From the NCBI GenBank assembly GCA_045576855.1, contig JAZNHG010000054.1:1-64000 (forward strand): a stretch of DNA of 64,000 bases, read 5' to 3'. The stretch comes from Colimorpha sp045576855 (GTDB lineage Bacteria > Bacteroidota > Bacteroidia > Bacteroidales > P3). Under the pieces are notes generated by a model. The model was not told the DNA's origin. It ran no database searches and was given only the letters and a program-made list of their open reading frames with translations. How positions within the stretch are numbered: the stretch's first letter is position 1; the number at the start of each line of letters is the position of its first letter. This document shows, piece after piece, positions 52,181-60,408 of the stretch. The translations under genes and the position numbers were made by a program.

Positions 52181-53041
52181 ATGAAAAAGTCCACTCATCC
52201 TTTGATGCAGCTGCTGGTCATGCTGGCCTTGTCGCTCGGCATGATGCTGGTGGCCACGTTTGCCACAGCGCCCATCCTTCTGCTCGGCGGCGGGCGTCCC
52301 TCTACCTCGGCCATCCTGTGGGTGCAGGGAATCACGCAGGTGCTGACCTTTCTGGTGCCGGTGCTGCTGATGACCGTCATCTACTATCGGGGCGAGATGC
52401 GCGATTACTACCGTCTCGACTTCGGTGGCCGCAGCTGGGGCTATGCCCTGGCCGGCGTCGTGGTCACGCTGCTGCTGATACCGCTCAACGACTGGCTCAC
52501 CCAGTGGAACGACGGTTGGCAGCTGGGACGCCTGGGCGAATTGCTCCGGAAGCTGCAGGATCAGACCGAGGGGCTGGTGGAGCAGATGTTCGCCACCGAC
52601 ACCGTGGGCGGTCTGCTGGCCAACCTGTTGGTCATAGCACTCATCCCCGCCATCTGCGAGGAAGTCTTCTTCCGCGCCGGTATCCAGAACCTGCTGCAGC
52701 GCTGGACGCGCAATCCGCACGTCGCCATCTGGCTCACGGCCGTCATCTTCAGCCTCGGACATGGCGAAGTATTCTCCTTCATGCCCCGCTTTGTCATGGG
52801 GGCCACGCTTGGATACCTCTACGTCTACGGCGGGTCGCTGCTGCCCAATGTGGCGGCCCACTTTGTCAACAACGCCCTCGTCACCGTCCTCTATTGGCTT
52901 GTGGCCCGCGGAGTGCTCGACATCGACCCCGAGGCCCCTCTCGGTATTGGCACCACACTGATTGTCTGTTGCACCGTCGCCGCCGTCATCCTCTTTGTCG
53001 CTACCTTCCTCCCGCGCCCCAAGAAACTACCTCGCGCATAG
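52181..53041 (+). CDS. CPBP family intramembrane metalloprotease
   Basis: 286 residues with about eight membrane helices. The CAAX/CPBP (Abi) motifs are present: EEVFFR (E160, E161, R165), then SLGHGEVFSF and, near the end, a VAAHFVNNAL motif with the third metal-site His. Members cleave prenylated or membrane peptides or act in bacteriocin immunity; the substrate here is unknown. Confidence 0.92.
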   Translation: MKKSTHPLMQLLVMLALSLGMMLVATFATAPILLLGGGRPSTSAILWVQGITQVLTFLVPVLLMTVIYYRGEMRDYYRLDFGGRSWGYALAGVVVTLLLIPLNDWLTQWNDGWQLGRLGELLRKLQDQTEGLVEQMFATDTVGGLLANLLVIALIPAICEEVFFRAGIQNLLQRWTRNPHVAIWLTAVIFSLGHGEVFSFMPRFVMGATLGYLYVYGGSLLPNVAAHFVNNALVTVLYWLVARGVLDIDPEAPLGIGTTLIVCCTVAAVILFVATFLPRPKKLPRA

Positions 53042-53236
53042 CATGGACGAGTGTCCAAAAGACTAAAAACAAGCGTATAAAACAGCTCAGTTGGGCCTCT
53101 TTTCATACTTGTGGCAGTGAAATGAACGAAAAAATCGTGTTGTTGTATGTTATTGTGTATTAGATTTGTATGCTGTTTTGGTTTGTTAAAAAACAATTAA
53201 ATTGAAAAAAATATTCGTTGAATGGAAAAAAAATAG

Positions 53237-53244
53237 TAATTTTG
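53237..53244 (+). promoter_or_regulatory. -7 promoter element of the HU gene
   Basis: TAATTTTG matches TAnnTTTG, 50 bases before the start codon in an A/T-rich stretch. A TTG at 53218-53220 may be part of the -33 element. Confidence 0.5.
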
Positions 53245-53293
53245 CAGTCCGATTTGGATGAAATACAAATAATAACATTTAAATAGAAGTAAA

Positions 53294-53578
53294 ATGACAA
53301 AGGCAGAAATCGTAGCTGAAATAGCTCAGAAAACCGGTATCGAGAAAGTCGCCATCCAGGCCACTGTCGAGGAGTTTATGTCCGTTATCAAAGAGAGCCT
53401 CTCCGAAGGCGAGAACGTCTACCTGCGTGGTTTTGGCAGCTTCATCGTGAAGAAGCGCGCCGAGAAGACCGGTCGCAACATCAGCCGCAATACCACCATC
53501 ATCATTCCGGCTCACAACATTCCCGCTTTCAAGCCCGCCAAGACTTTCATGCAGGAAGTGAAGAAGAAAGTTAAATAA
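53294..53578 (+). CDS. HU/IHF-family DNA-binding protein
   Basis: 94 residues. It has the HU dimerisation helices (MTKAEIVAEIAQKTG), the RGFGSF turn, and the DNA-inserting arm with Pro (TTIIIPAHNIPAFKPAK). It bends and compacts DNA. Its start ATG is followed 30 bases after its stop by a tiny basic protein gene. HU could in principle bind the phased 11-bp arrays; that is speculation. Confidence 0.95.
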   Translation: MTKAEIVAEIAQKTGIEKVAIQATVEEFMSVIKESLSEGENVYLRGFGSFIVKKRAEKTGRNISRNTTIIIPAHNIPAFKPAKTFMQEVKKKVK

Positions 53579-53608
53579 GTATCAGAAGACTTAAACACAT
53601 CTAAAGTT

Positions 53609-53698
53609 ATGCCTAACGGAAAGAAACACAAACGTCACAAAATGTCGACGCACAAGCGTAAAAAACGCCTGCGCAAGAACAGACACAAGAAGAAATAA
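53609..53698 (+). CDS. COX24/AURKAIP1-domain small basic protein
   Basis: 29 residues, MPNGKKHKRHKMSTHKRKKR followed by LRKNRHKKK. About two thirds are Lys, Arg or His. This is the widely conserved Bacteroidota form of the COX24/AURKAIP1 domain, related to the mitochondrial ribosomal protein mS38, so a small-subunit ribosome role is likely. It is below the usual length cut-off of gene finders. It lies 30 bases after the HU gene and probably shares its transcript. Confidence 0.85.
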   Translation: MPNGKKHKRHKMSTHKRKKRLRKNRHKKK

Positions 53699-53780
53699 GG
53701 CATTCGACCCGCAAAGGTCGGGCTCTTGTCCGCGTGGGTGAGAGTCTCCTTGTTTCCCCGAAACATCTGAAAAGACTAAA

Positions 53781-53829
53781 ACAAATTACACACCACTCTC
53801 GTAGCAGAGGCGGTATGTAATTTGTTTTT
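53781..53829. terminator. Terminator after the HU - COX24 unit
   Basis: ACAAATTACA pairs perfectly with TGTAATTTGT around a 25-base loop and is followed by TTTTT. The stem is A/T-rich, so its strength is uncertain. Confidence 0.55.
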
Positions 53830-53903
53830 GTGTATATAATCATGCTAACAGGCCGTCGGCAGGGACGGGAAAGCGTGTCTGGCCGTCGGCGACAAACCCG
53901 TCA

Positions 53904-55457
53904 ATGGAAAAAGAACTCGTAATATCCACCCAGGAAGAAGGAGTGCAGATAGCACTGATGGAGGACAAGCGACTGGTGGAGCTGCACAAGGAGCAGCCCG
54001 GAGGCCAGTATGCGGTGGGCGATATCTACTTCGGCAAGGTGAAGAAAATCATGCAGGGCCTCAATGCTGCCTTTATCGACGTGGGCGGCGACAAGGAGGG
54101 CTTCATGCATTATCTGGACCTGGGCCCTGACTACAACTCGGTGGACAAATACCTCCGTCTCGCCATGAACGGCGACAAGGGGGCGGCCACGCTGGCCAAT
54201 TTCAAGATAGAACCGGTGCTCGAGAAGGTGGGCAATTTCGGCAATGTGCTCAAGGTGGGGCAGCCCATCCTGGTGCAGGTGACCAAGGAACCTATCTCCA
54301 CCAAGGGGCCCAAGGTGACAGGCGATATCAGTATTGCCGGCCACTATCTGGTGCTCACCCCATTCAGCAACAAGATTTCCATCTCACAGAAGATTAAGGG
54401 CTCCGAGGAGCGCAACCGTCTGCGCCGTCTGGTGCAGAGTATCCGTCCGCAGAATTTCGGCGTCATTGTGCGCACGGTCGCCGAGGGGCGCAGTGTGGCC
54501 GAGATTGACACCGACCTGCGTCAGCTCATGGACAGCTGGCGCGCGATGACCGAGAAGCTGAAACACGTGAGCGCACCCGAGAAGGTGCATGCCGAGTTGG
54601 ATACCACTTCGGCGCTGCTGCGTGACCTGCTCACCGACGATTTCAACAGCATATACGTGGACAATGCGGCGCTTTGCGACGAGGTGCGGCAGGCTATCAA
54701 GGTCATGTCGCCCGGCAAGGAGGATATCGTGAAGCACTACAAGCTGGAGACGCCCATCTTCGAGCAGTTCGGCATACAGCGAGACATACGCCGCATGTTC
54801 GGCCGTATCGTCACTATCCGCTCGGGCGTCTATCTCTACATAGAGCATACCGAAGCCATGCACGTCATCGACGTCAACAGCGGCAACCACATCAAGGCCG
54901 GCAGCGGACAGGAAGATACCGCCCTGCAGGTGAACATAGAAAGCGGCTTGGAGATAGCGCGCCAGCTGCGTCTGCGCGATATGGGCGGCATTGTCATCAT
55001 CGACTTTATAGACATGGACAAGGCCGAGAACCGCAAGAAGCTGTTCGACGTGATGACCGAGGCCATGCGCCCCGACAAGGCTCGCCACACGATACTGCCG
55101 CTCAGCAAGTTCGGCCTGATGCAAATCACGCGCCAGCGTGTGCGGCCAGCGATGGAGGTGGACGTGCAGGAGAAGTGCCCCATGTGCGACGGCACCGGCC
55201 ATATCAAGCAGAGTCTGGTGGTTGTGGACGAGATAGAGGCGTCGCTGCGCCATCTGGTCACCGCACAGAACGAGCGTCGGCTGACCCTGATTACCCATCC
55301 CTACATCAGCGCCTATATCACGCGCGGATGGCTGCGCAGCCTCCGCCACCGGTGGATGCGCCGGTATCGCGTGCGGCTCGATTTGGGCGAGTCGGAGAAG
55401 TATGGTCTGTTGGAATTCAAATTCTTCCACTCCAATGGCGACGAAATCCAGATGTAG
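53904..55457 (+). CDS. rng: Ribonuclease G/E
   Basis: 517 residues. The N-terminal S1-like domain (about 35-125, with YFGKVKKIMQGLNAAFIDVG) is followed by the RNase H-like and DNase I-like catalytic parts, with HVIDVNSGN and IIDFIDMD holding the metal-binding Asp residues. The Zn-link is CPMCDGTGH. It lacks the long C-terminal scaffold of RNase E, so it is the RNase G type. It processes rRNA and mRNA 5' ends. Confidence 0.93.
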   Translation: MEKELVISTQEEGVQIALMEDKRLVELHKEQPGGQYAVGDIYFGKVKKIMQGLNAAFIDVGGDKEGFMHYLDLGPDYNSVDKYLRLAMNGDKGAATLANFKIEPVLEKVGNFGNVLKVGQPILVQVTKEPISTKGPKVTGDISIAGHYLVLTPFSNKISISQKIKGSEERNRLRRLVQSIRPQNFGVIVRTVAEGRSVAEIDTDLRQLMDSWRAMTEKLKHVSAPEKVHAELDTTSALLRDLLTDDFNSIYVDNAALCDEVRQAIKVMSPGKEDIVKHYKLETPIFEQFGIQRDIRRMFGRIVTIRSGVYLYIEHTEAMHVIDVNSGNHIKAGSGQEDTALQVNIESGLEIARQLRLRDMGGIVIIDFIDMDKAENRKKLFDVMTEAMRPDKARHTILPLSKFGLMQITRQRVRPAMEVDVQEKCPMCDGTGHIKQSLVVVDEIEASLRHLVTAQNERRLTLITHPYISAYITRGWLRSLRHRWMRRYRVRLDLGESEKYGLLEFKFFHSNGDEIQM

Positions 55458-56148
55458 GCTGCTGCTGACGGTGCTGCTGCTGTGCCTCTTCGCTTCGGGC
55501 GTGCAGGCGCAGGTGCGCACTCGCGGCATCGACGTGTCGAAATACCAGGGTACCATCAACTGGGCCAAGGTGGCCAAGGACTCCACCATCAAGTTTGTCT
55601 ACATCAAGGCCACCGAGGGCACCTCGATACAGGACCCCAACTACCGCACCAACATCACCAAAGCCCGCAAGGCCGGTCTGCTGGTGGGCAGCTATCACCT
55701 CTACAGCAGCAAGACCACGGCCTACCAGCAGATGGGCAATATACGCAAGGTGATAAAGAAGAGCGAGCAGGACCTCGTGCCGGTGCTCGACATCGAGGGG
55801 CACCATTCGGGCCGCCTGTACATGGAGCGTGTGGACAAACTGCTGGAGCTGATGGAAAGCGAATACGGCGTGAAGCCCATCATCTACACCTCGGAGAGGC
55901 TCTACAAGACGCATTTCGCCTCCAAGAAATACGCTCGATACAAGATTTTCATAGCCAACTATCGCGGCTATCCCACCACGCGCTTCACGCTATGGCAATA
56001 CACCGAGCGGGGCCACTGCAGCGGTATCAGCGGGTATGTCGACTTCAGCCGTCTGCACCGCAGCTGCACCCTGGGCGACATCAAGATGCCGAAGCCCAAG
56101 AAGAAAGCCGCCGCCGCGGCCGACAGCAGTGCCGTCGCAGGCAAGTAG
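55435..56148 (+). CDS. GH25 family lysozyme
   Basis: 237 residues from the ATG at 55435, overlapping rng by 23 bases. The signal peptide ends GVQAQ. The GH25 fold is clear from GIDVSKYQG, FVYIKATEG, VGSYHLY, the catalytic DIEG, and LWQYTERG. It would cleave peptidoglycan between MurNAc and GlcNAc. The C-terminal tail is Lys/Ala-rich. It could serve wall remodelling or attack on other cells. Confidence 0.92.
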   Translation: MATKSRCRLLLTVLLLCLFASGVQAQVRTRGIDVSKYQGTINWAKVAKDSTIKFVYIKATEGTSIQDPNYRTNITKARKAGLLVGSYHLYSSKTTAYQQMGNIRKVIKKSEQDLVPVLDIEGHHSGRLYMERVDKLLELMESEYGVKPIIYTSERLYKTHFASKKYARYKIFIANYRGYPTTRFTLWQYTERGHCSGISGYVDFSRLHRSCTLGDIKMPKPKKKAAAAADSSAVAGK

Positions 56149-56160
56149 GCGCCCAGCCAC

Positions 56161-56195
56161 AGGCCGTGGACACCTGGCCCACGGCCTTCTTTTTT
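56161..56195 (+). terminator. Terminator after the lysozyme gene
   Basis: AGGCCGTGG and CCACGGCCT form a 9-bp stem with a 9-base loop, followed by TCTTTTTT. It lies 13 bases after the stop codon. Confidence 0.8.
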
Positions 56196-56276
56196 GCCCC
56201 TTTCCACCGCCCGGCCGATGCCGCTGCCGTCCGTCGGGGAAAAATACCCCCGCCTGTTGTGACGCGAAAAAACGCC

Positions 56277-56393
56277 CTTGTAACCCACTGAACGTCAGGT
56301 TCCCAACCTATCATCTCCTTACCAACTCCTTACCAACTCCTTACCAACGCCTTACCAACACCTTATAAACACCTACTGCAGAAGGTGTTGGTA
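56277..56393 (+). repeat. 11-bp tandem array, subfamily B, six units with hairpin tail
   Basis: The head TGTAACCCACTGAACGTCAG plus GTTCCC matches the head of the array at 34.5 kb. Six 11-base units (56312-56377, mostly CAACTCCTTAC) follow. The last part pairs with the tail: TACCAACACCTT (56353-56364) and AAGGTGTTGGTA (56382-56393) are perfect 12-bp arms. The rest of the gap, about 56400-56600, is very G-rich and I see no gene in it. Confidence 0.85.
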
Positions 56394-56632
56394 TGCTTTT
56401 GGCAGGGGCTTTCTGTGGTTGTGGCATGGCGGTCCGGTGGCGGATGGGGGACGGTGTCCCGGCCGCGCGGGCGGCTGGGCATCGGCGGGTGCGGGTGCCG
56501 GGACGTTGCTGCCGTCGGGAGGCGCTGATTGTTAGCCTTTTCGGTGGCCGTCGGCTTCGGGCGGACGGCGGGGCTGGGGGCTGCGGCTTGCGGACGGGTG
56601 GATTTTTTTTTCGCTGTTTCATTTTTATTTTG

Positions 56633-56640
56633 TATCTTTG
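56633..56640 (+). promoter_or_regulatory. -7 promoter element of the kamD operon
   Basis: TATCTTTG matches TAnnTTTG, 48 bases before kamD, preceded by a T-rich stretch. Confidence 0.5.
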
Positions 56641-56688
56641 CAATTCGATTCATAATGTAAAAACGATAAACTAACAATACATAAAACA

Positions 56689-58245
56689 ATGCAAAAAAGT
56701 AAAGTAGGACTTGATTTTGTTGAGGTTGAGCATGCGCGCGACGTGGCTCGCCGCATCGCGCAGCAGGTGCAGGATTTCGTCGAGGATTACACGACAGTGG
56801 CCGTGGAGCGCACGCTGTGCCGCTTCCTCGGAGTGGACGGCGTGGATGAAAACGAGGTGCCGATGCCCAATGTGGTGGTGGAGGAGCTGAAGAGCAAGGG
56901 CGTCCTGGGCCAGGGCGTGATGTTCTATGTGGGCAACGCAATGGTGGAGACGGGCAAGACCCCGCAGGAGATAGCCGAGGCCATCAGCGCCGGCAAGCTG
57001 GACATCACCCAGCTGCCCGTGCATGCAAAGGCCGACATCGACCGTGCGCTGGAGCCCGTAATCAACCGCACCATAGAGAAAGTGCGCGGCAACCGCCTGC
57101 GCCGTGAGAATTACATCAAGACCATCGGCGAAGGCAGCAAGCCCTATCTGTATATCATCGTGGCCACGGGCAACATCTACGAGGATGTGGTGCAGGCGCA
57201 GGCCGGTGCCCGTCAGGGAGCCGACATCATAGCCGTGATCCGCACCACGGGCCAGTCGCTGCTGGACTATGTGCCCTACGGCGCCACCACCGAAGGCTTC
57301 GGCGGCACCTTCGCCACGCAGGAAAACTTCCGCATCATGCGCAAGGCACTGGACGAAGTGGGCGAGGAGGTGGGCCGCTACATACGCCTCTGCAACTACT
57401 GCTCCGGTCTCTGCATGCCCGAAATCGCCGCTATGGGTGCCCTGGAGGGCCTGGATGTGATGCTCAACGATGCACTGTACGGCATCCTCTTCCGCGACAT
57501 CAACATGCAGCGCACGCTGATCGACCAGTATTTCAGCCGTATCATCAACGGTTTCGCCGGCGTCATCATCAATACCGGCGAGGACAACTACCTGACCACG
57601 GCCGACGCATACGAGGAGGCACACACGGTGCTGGCCTCCGACTTTATCAACGAGCAGCTGGCCTTCATGGCCGGACTGCCCAGCGAACAGCAGGGCCTCG
57701 GACACGCCTTCGAGATGGACCCGATGCTGACCAACGGCTTCCTCTACGAGCTGGCACAGGCACAGATGCTGCGCGAAATATTCCCCAACGCGCCGCTGAA
57801 ATACATGCCTCCCACCAAATTCATGACCGGCAACATCTTCCGTGGCCACATACAGGACGCCCTGTTCAACGTCATCGGCCAGTGGACCCACCAGGGCCTG
57901 CAACTGCTCGGCATGCCCACCGAGGCTATCCACACCCCCTTCATGAGCGACCGCTACCTCTCCATCGAGAATGCCAAGTATATTTTCAACAATATGCGCG
58001 ACATTGGCGAGGAGGTGGAATTCAAGGACGGCGGCATCATCAAGAGCCGCGCCCAGGAGGTGCTGCACAACGCCACCCATCTGCTGGAGGCGATGGAGAG
58101 CGAGGGCCTCTTCACCGCACTGGAGAAGGGTATCTTCGCCAACGTGAAGCGTCCGAAGAACGGCGGCAAGGGCCTCGACGGCGTCACCCTCAAGGGCGAG
58201 CACTATTTCAACCCCTTTGTCGACCTTATGAAGGGTAAAAAGTAA
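56689..58245 (+). CDS. kamD: Lysine 5,6-aminomutase alpha subunit
   Basis: 518 residues, the normal length. With KamE it moves the terminal amino group of D-lysine or beta-lysine from C6 to C5, using coenzyme B12 and PLP. Family features include the TIM-barrel stretches PVHAKADIDRAL, TTGQSLLDYVPYGATTEG, GGTFATQENFRIM and MTGNIFRGHIQD. It starts the lysine-fermentation block; kamE follows 34 bases later. Confidence 0.96.
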   Translation: MQKSKVGLDFVEVEHARDVARRIAQQVQDFVEDYTTVAVERTLCRFLGVDGVDENEVPMPNVVVEELKSKGVLGQGVMFYVGNAMVETGKTPQEIAEAISAGKLDITQLPVHAKADIDRALEPVINRTIEKVRGNRLRRENYIKTIGEGSKPYLYIIVATGNIYEDVVQAQAGARQGADIIAVIRTTGQSLLDYVPYGATTEGFGGTFATQENFRIMRKALDEVGEEVGRYIRLCNYCSGLCMPEIAAMGALEGLDVMLNDALYGILFRDINMQRTLIDQYFSRIINGFAGVIINTGEDNYLTTADAYEEAHTVLASDFINEQLAFMAGLPSEQQGLGHAFEMDPMLTNGFLYELAQAQMLREIFPNAPLKYMPPTKFMTGNIFRGHIQDALFNVIGQWTHQGLQLLGMPTEAIHTPFMSDRYLSIENAKYIFNNMRDIGEEVEFKDGGIIKSRAQEVLHNATHLLEAMESEGLFTALEKGIFANVKRPKNGGKGLDGVTLKGEHYFNPFVDLMKGKK

Positions 58246-58279
58246 TTATCAATCACCAAAATATCAATATTCAATTCGT

Positions 58280-59068
58280 ATGAGCGAAGGATTGTATTCG
58301 ATGGAGGCAAAGGACTACGACAAAACCCTTGACCTCACCAAGATAAAACCATACGGCGACACAATGAACGACGGCAAGGTGCAGCTGAGCTTCACCCTGC
58401 CCGTACCGGCCGGCGCCGAGGCCGAAGAGGCTGCCAAGCAGCTGTTGAAGAAGATGGGTTTCGAGAACCCTCTGGTGGTCTACCAGAAGGAACTGACCGA
58501 AGGCTTCTGCTTCATGAACTGCTATGGCTCGTTGACCCACACGGTGGACTACACCAACATCCACGTCCCCAAGGTGGAGAGCACCACGATGGAGATGAAA
58601 GAATGCGACGAGTATATCCGTGAGCATATCGGCCGCAAGATAGTGTGCGTGGGAGCCTCGACGGGTACCGACGCCCACACCGTGGGTATCGACGCCATCA
58701 TGAACATGAAGGGCTACGCCGGCCACTACGGACTGGAGCGCTACGACATGATAGACGCCTACAACCTGGGGTCGCAGGTACCCAACGACGAGTTTATCGC
58801 CAAGGCCATAGAACTGCATGCCGACGCGCTGCTGGTCAGCCAGACCGTCACCCAGAAGGATGTGCATATCAAGAATATGACCGAGCTGGTGGAGATGCTT
58901 GAGGCCGAGGGACTGCGCGACAAGGTGATACTCATCTGCGGCGGCCCGCGCATCAGCCACGAGCTGGCCAAGGAGCTGGGCTACGATGCCGGCTTCGGCG
59001 CCAACACCTATGCCGACGATGTGGCCTCGTTTGTGGCCCAGGAGATGGTGAACCGCGGCTGGAAATGA
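58280..59068 (+). CDS. kamE: Lysine 5,6-aminomutase beta subunit (B12-binding)
   Basis: 262 residues. The Rossmann B12-binding domain (about 115-262) has the D131-x-H133-x-x-G136 motif, where His133 is the lower ligand of cobalt. K144 is the lysine known to bind PLP in this family. The numbering agrees exactly with the studied clostridial enzyme as I recall it. The N-terminal dimerisation part covers about 1-110. Confidence 0.97.
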   Translation: MSEGLYSMEAKDYDKTLDLTKIKPYGDTMNDGKVQLSFTLPVPAGAEAEEAAKQLLKKMGFENPLVVYQKELTEGFCFMNCYGSLTHTVDYTNIHVPKVESTTMEMKECDEYIREHIGRKIVCVGASTGTDAHTVGIDAIMNMKGYAGHYGLERYDMIDAYNLGSQVPNDEFIAKAIELHADALLVSQTVTQKDVHIKNMTELVEMLEAEGLRDKVILICGGPRISHELAKELGYDAGFGANTYADDVASFVAQEMVNRGWK

Positions 59069-59101
59069 GACGCAATGTGGCGCCACGCCCAATAAGACAA
59101 G

Positions 59102-59125
59102 TCTAACAATCTAACAATCTAGTAA
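59102..59125 (+). repeat. 8-bp repeat before the CoA-transferase gene
   Basis: TCTAACAA occurs twice and is followed by TCTAGTAA, directly before the ATG. It may be slippage within the ribosome-binding region. Confidence 0.45.
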
Positions 59126-59126
59126 T

Positions 59127-59786
59127 ATGAACAAAGAAGAAATCAAACCCTTTATCGCCAAGCGTGCGGCTCAGGAGCTGCATGACGGCGATGTAGTGAA
59201 TCTTGGTATCGGTCTGCCGACACTGATCCCCAACTATCTGCCCGCGGGCGTGAAGGTGGTGCTGCAGAGCGAGAACGGTATGATTGGCATGGGCCCCACG
59301 CCCGAAGAGGGTAAGGAAGACCCGTGGTTCATCAATGCCGGTGGCGGATTCGTCACCCCGGTCGAGGGTGCCAGCACCTTCGACAGCGCCACGTCGTTCG
59401 GCATCATCCGTGGCGGCCATGTGGATGTCAGCGTGCTCGGCGCCATGCAGGTGGACGAGGAAGGCGACTTGGCCAACTGGATGATTCCCGGCAAGAAGAC
59501 CCCCGGTATGGGTGGTGCTATGGACCTGCTGGTGGGTGCCAAGAAGGTTATCCTCGCTATGGAGCATACAGCCAAGGGCAACCCCAAGATTCTGAAGAAA
59601 TGCACCCTGCCGCTCACCGCCAAGGGTCAGGTGAACATGATTATCACCGAGATGGGTGTGATGGAAATCACGCCGAAGGGCATCGTGCTGACGGAGATCA
59701 ACCCTGAGTTCACCGTCGAGCAGGTGCAGGCAGCCACCGAGGCTACCCTCATCATCAGCCCCGAGCTGAAGAAGATGAATGCTTAA
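59127..59786 (+). CDS. Acetoacetate/butyrate CoA-transferase, B subunit
   Basis: 219 residues. This is a class I CoA-transferase beta subunit (AtoA/ScoB type), with LGIGLPTLIPNYL, the catalytic E49 in SENGMIG, GGHVDVSVLGAMQV and a KGQVNMIITEMGV segment. Such enzymes exchange CoA between butyryl-CoA and acetoacetate in lysine fermentation. They work as alpha/beta pairs, but no alpha subunit (AtoD/ScoA) is next to it. The next gene is a membrane barrel protein. Confidence 0.93.
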   Translation: MNKEEIKPFIAKRAAQELHDGDVVNLGIGLPTLIPNYLPAGVKVVLQSENGMIGMGPTPEEGKEDPWFINAGGGFVTPVEGASTFDSATSFGIIRGGHVDVSVLGAMQVDEEGDLANWMIPGKKTPGMGGAMDLLVGAKKVILAMEHTAKGNPKILKKCTLPLTAKGQVNMIITEMGVMEITPKGIVLTEINPEFTVEQVQAATEATLIISPELKKMNA

Positions 59787-59795
59787 TCATCGGAT

Positions 59796-60404
59796 ATGAA
59801 AAAGACTCTTTTTGCCATATTGGCACTGGTGGCTTTGTGTGGCGTTGCGCACGCGCAACGCCACATAGAGTACCGCTGGCGCGGTTTCTACGTGGTGGGT
59901 GATGCTTCGTATGGCATCAATCTCAACCGCCAGATTGACGAATTCGACACCATTCCCTGCGAGCTCAATGCCATGATGCCGGGTGTGTCGCTGGGCTTCC
60001 AGTTCAGCAAGGAGGCAGGTGTCGGTCTGGGCTTCAACTATGTGGCCGACCCTTCGGGGGCCTACACGCAGATGCCGTTATATGCCGAGTTGCGAAGCCA
60101 CTTCCTGCGCAGCCAGCTCACCCCCTACATGGTGCTGCAGGTGGGCTATTGCCTGCCGCTCGGCGCCTCGTCGGAACCCGATCCGGTGGGGACCGAAATC
60201 AAGGAAGGCGGCCTGTACTTCGGTCTGGAAGCCGGTGTGCGCTATGCCATCAGCCGCAATCTGGCTGTGGCTGGCCATGTGGGCTACCGCCTGTTGCAGG
60301 CCAACGAGGTGTTGCGGACCGACCTGCTCGACCGTCCGATACTGAATCCGCCGGTCAACTTGCATGTGCTCAGTTTCGGTGCGTCGTTCTATTTCAGCAA
60401 CTGA
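59796..60404 (+). CDS. Small outer-membrane beta-barrel protein
   Basis: 202 residues with a signal peptide ending VAHAQ. Eight or so amphipathic strands (GFYVVGDASYGINL, MPGVSLGFQF, LYFGLEAGVRYAI) end in a terminal aromatic residue (FYFSN). This is the layout of an OmpA/OprF-like or PorT-like 8-stranded barrel. Function unknown. The stop is 4 bases from the next gene. Confidence 0.75.
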   Translation: MKKTLFAILALVALCGVAHAQRHIEYRWRGFYVVGDASYGINLNRQIDEFDTIPCELNAMMPGVSLGFQFSKEAGVGLGFNYVADPSGAYTQMPLYAELRSHFLRSQLTPYMVLQVGYCLPLGASSEPDPVGTEIKEGGLYFGLEAGVRYAISRNLAVAGHVGYRLLQANEVLRTDLLDRPILNPPVNLHVLSFGASFYFSN

Positions 60405-60408
60405 CGGG

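Noticed and set aside
52181..53041. Integrated element next to tRNA-Arg
   Set aside because: No integrase and no repeated tRNA 3' end is seen downstream; the CPBP gene and its neighbours look like ordinary chromosome.
56393..56674. Possible gene in the G-rich stretch before kamD
   Set aside because: The frame is Arg/Gly/Cys-rich with no motif, overlaps the kamD promoter, and starts inside the repeat tail.
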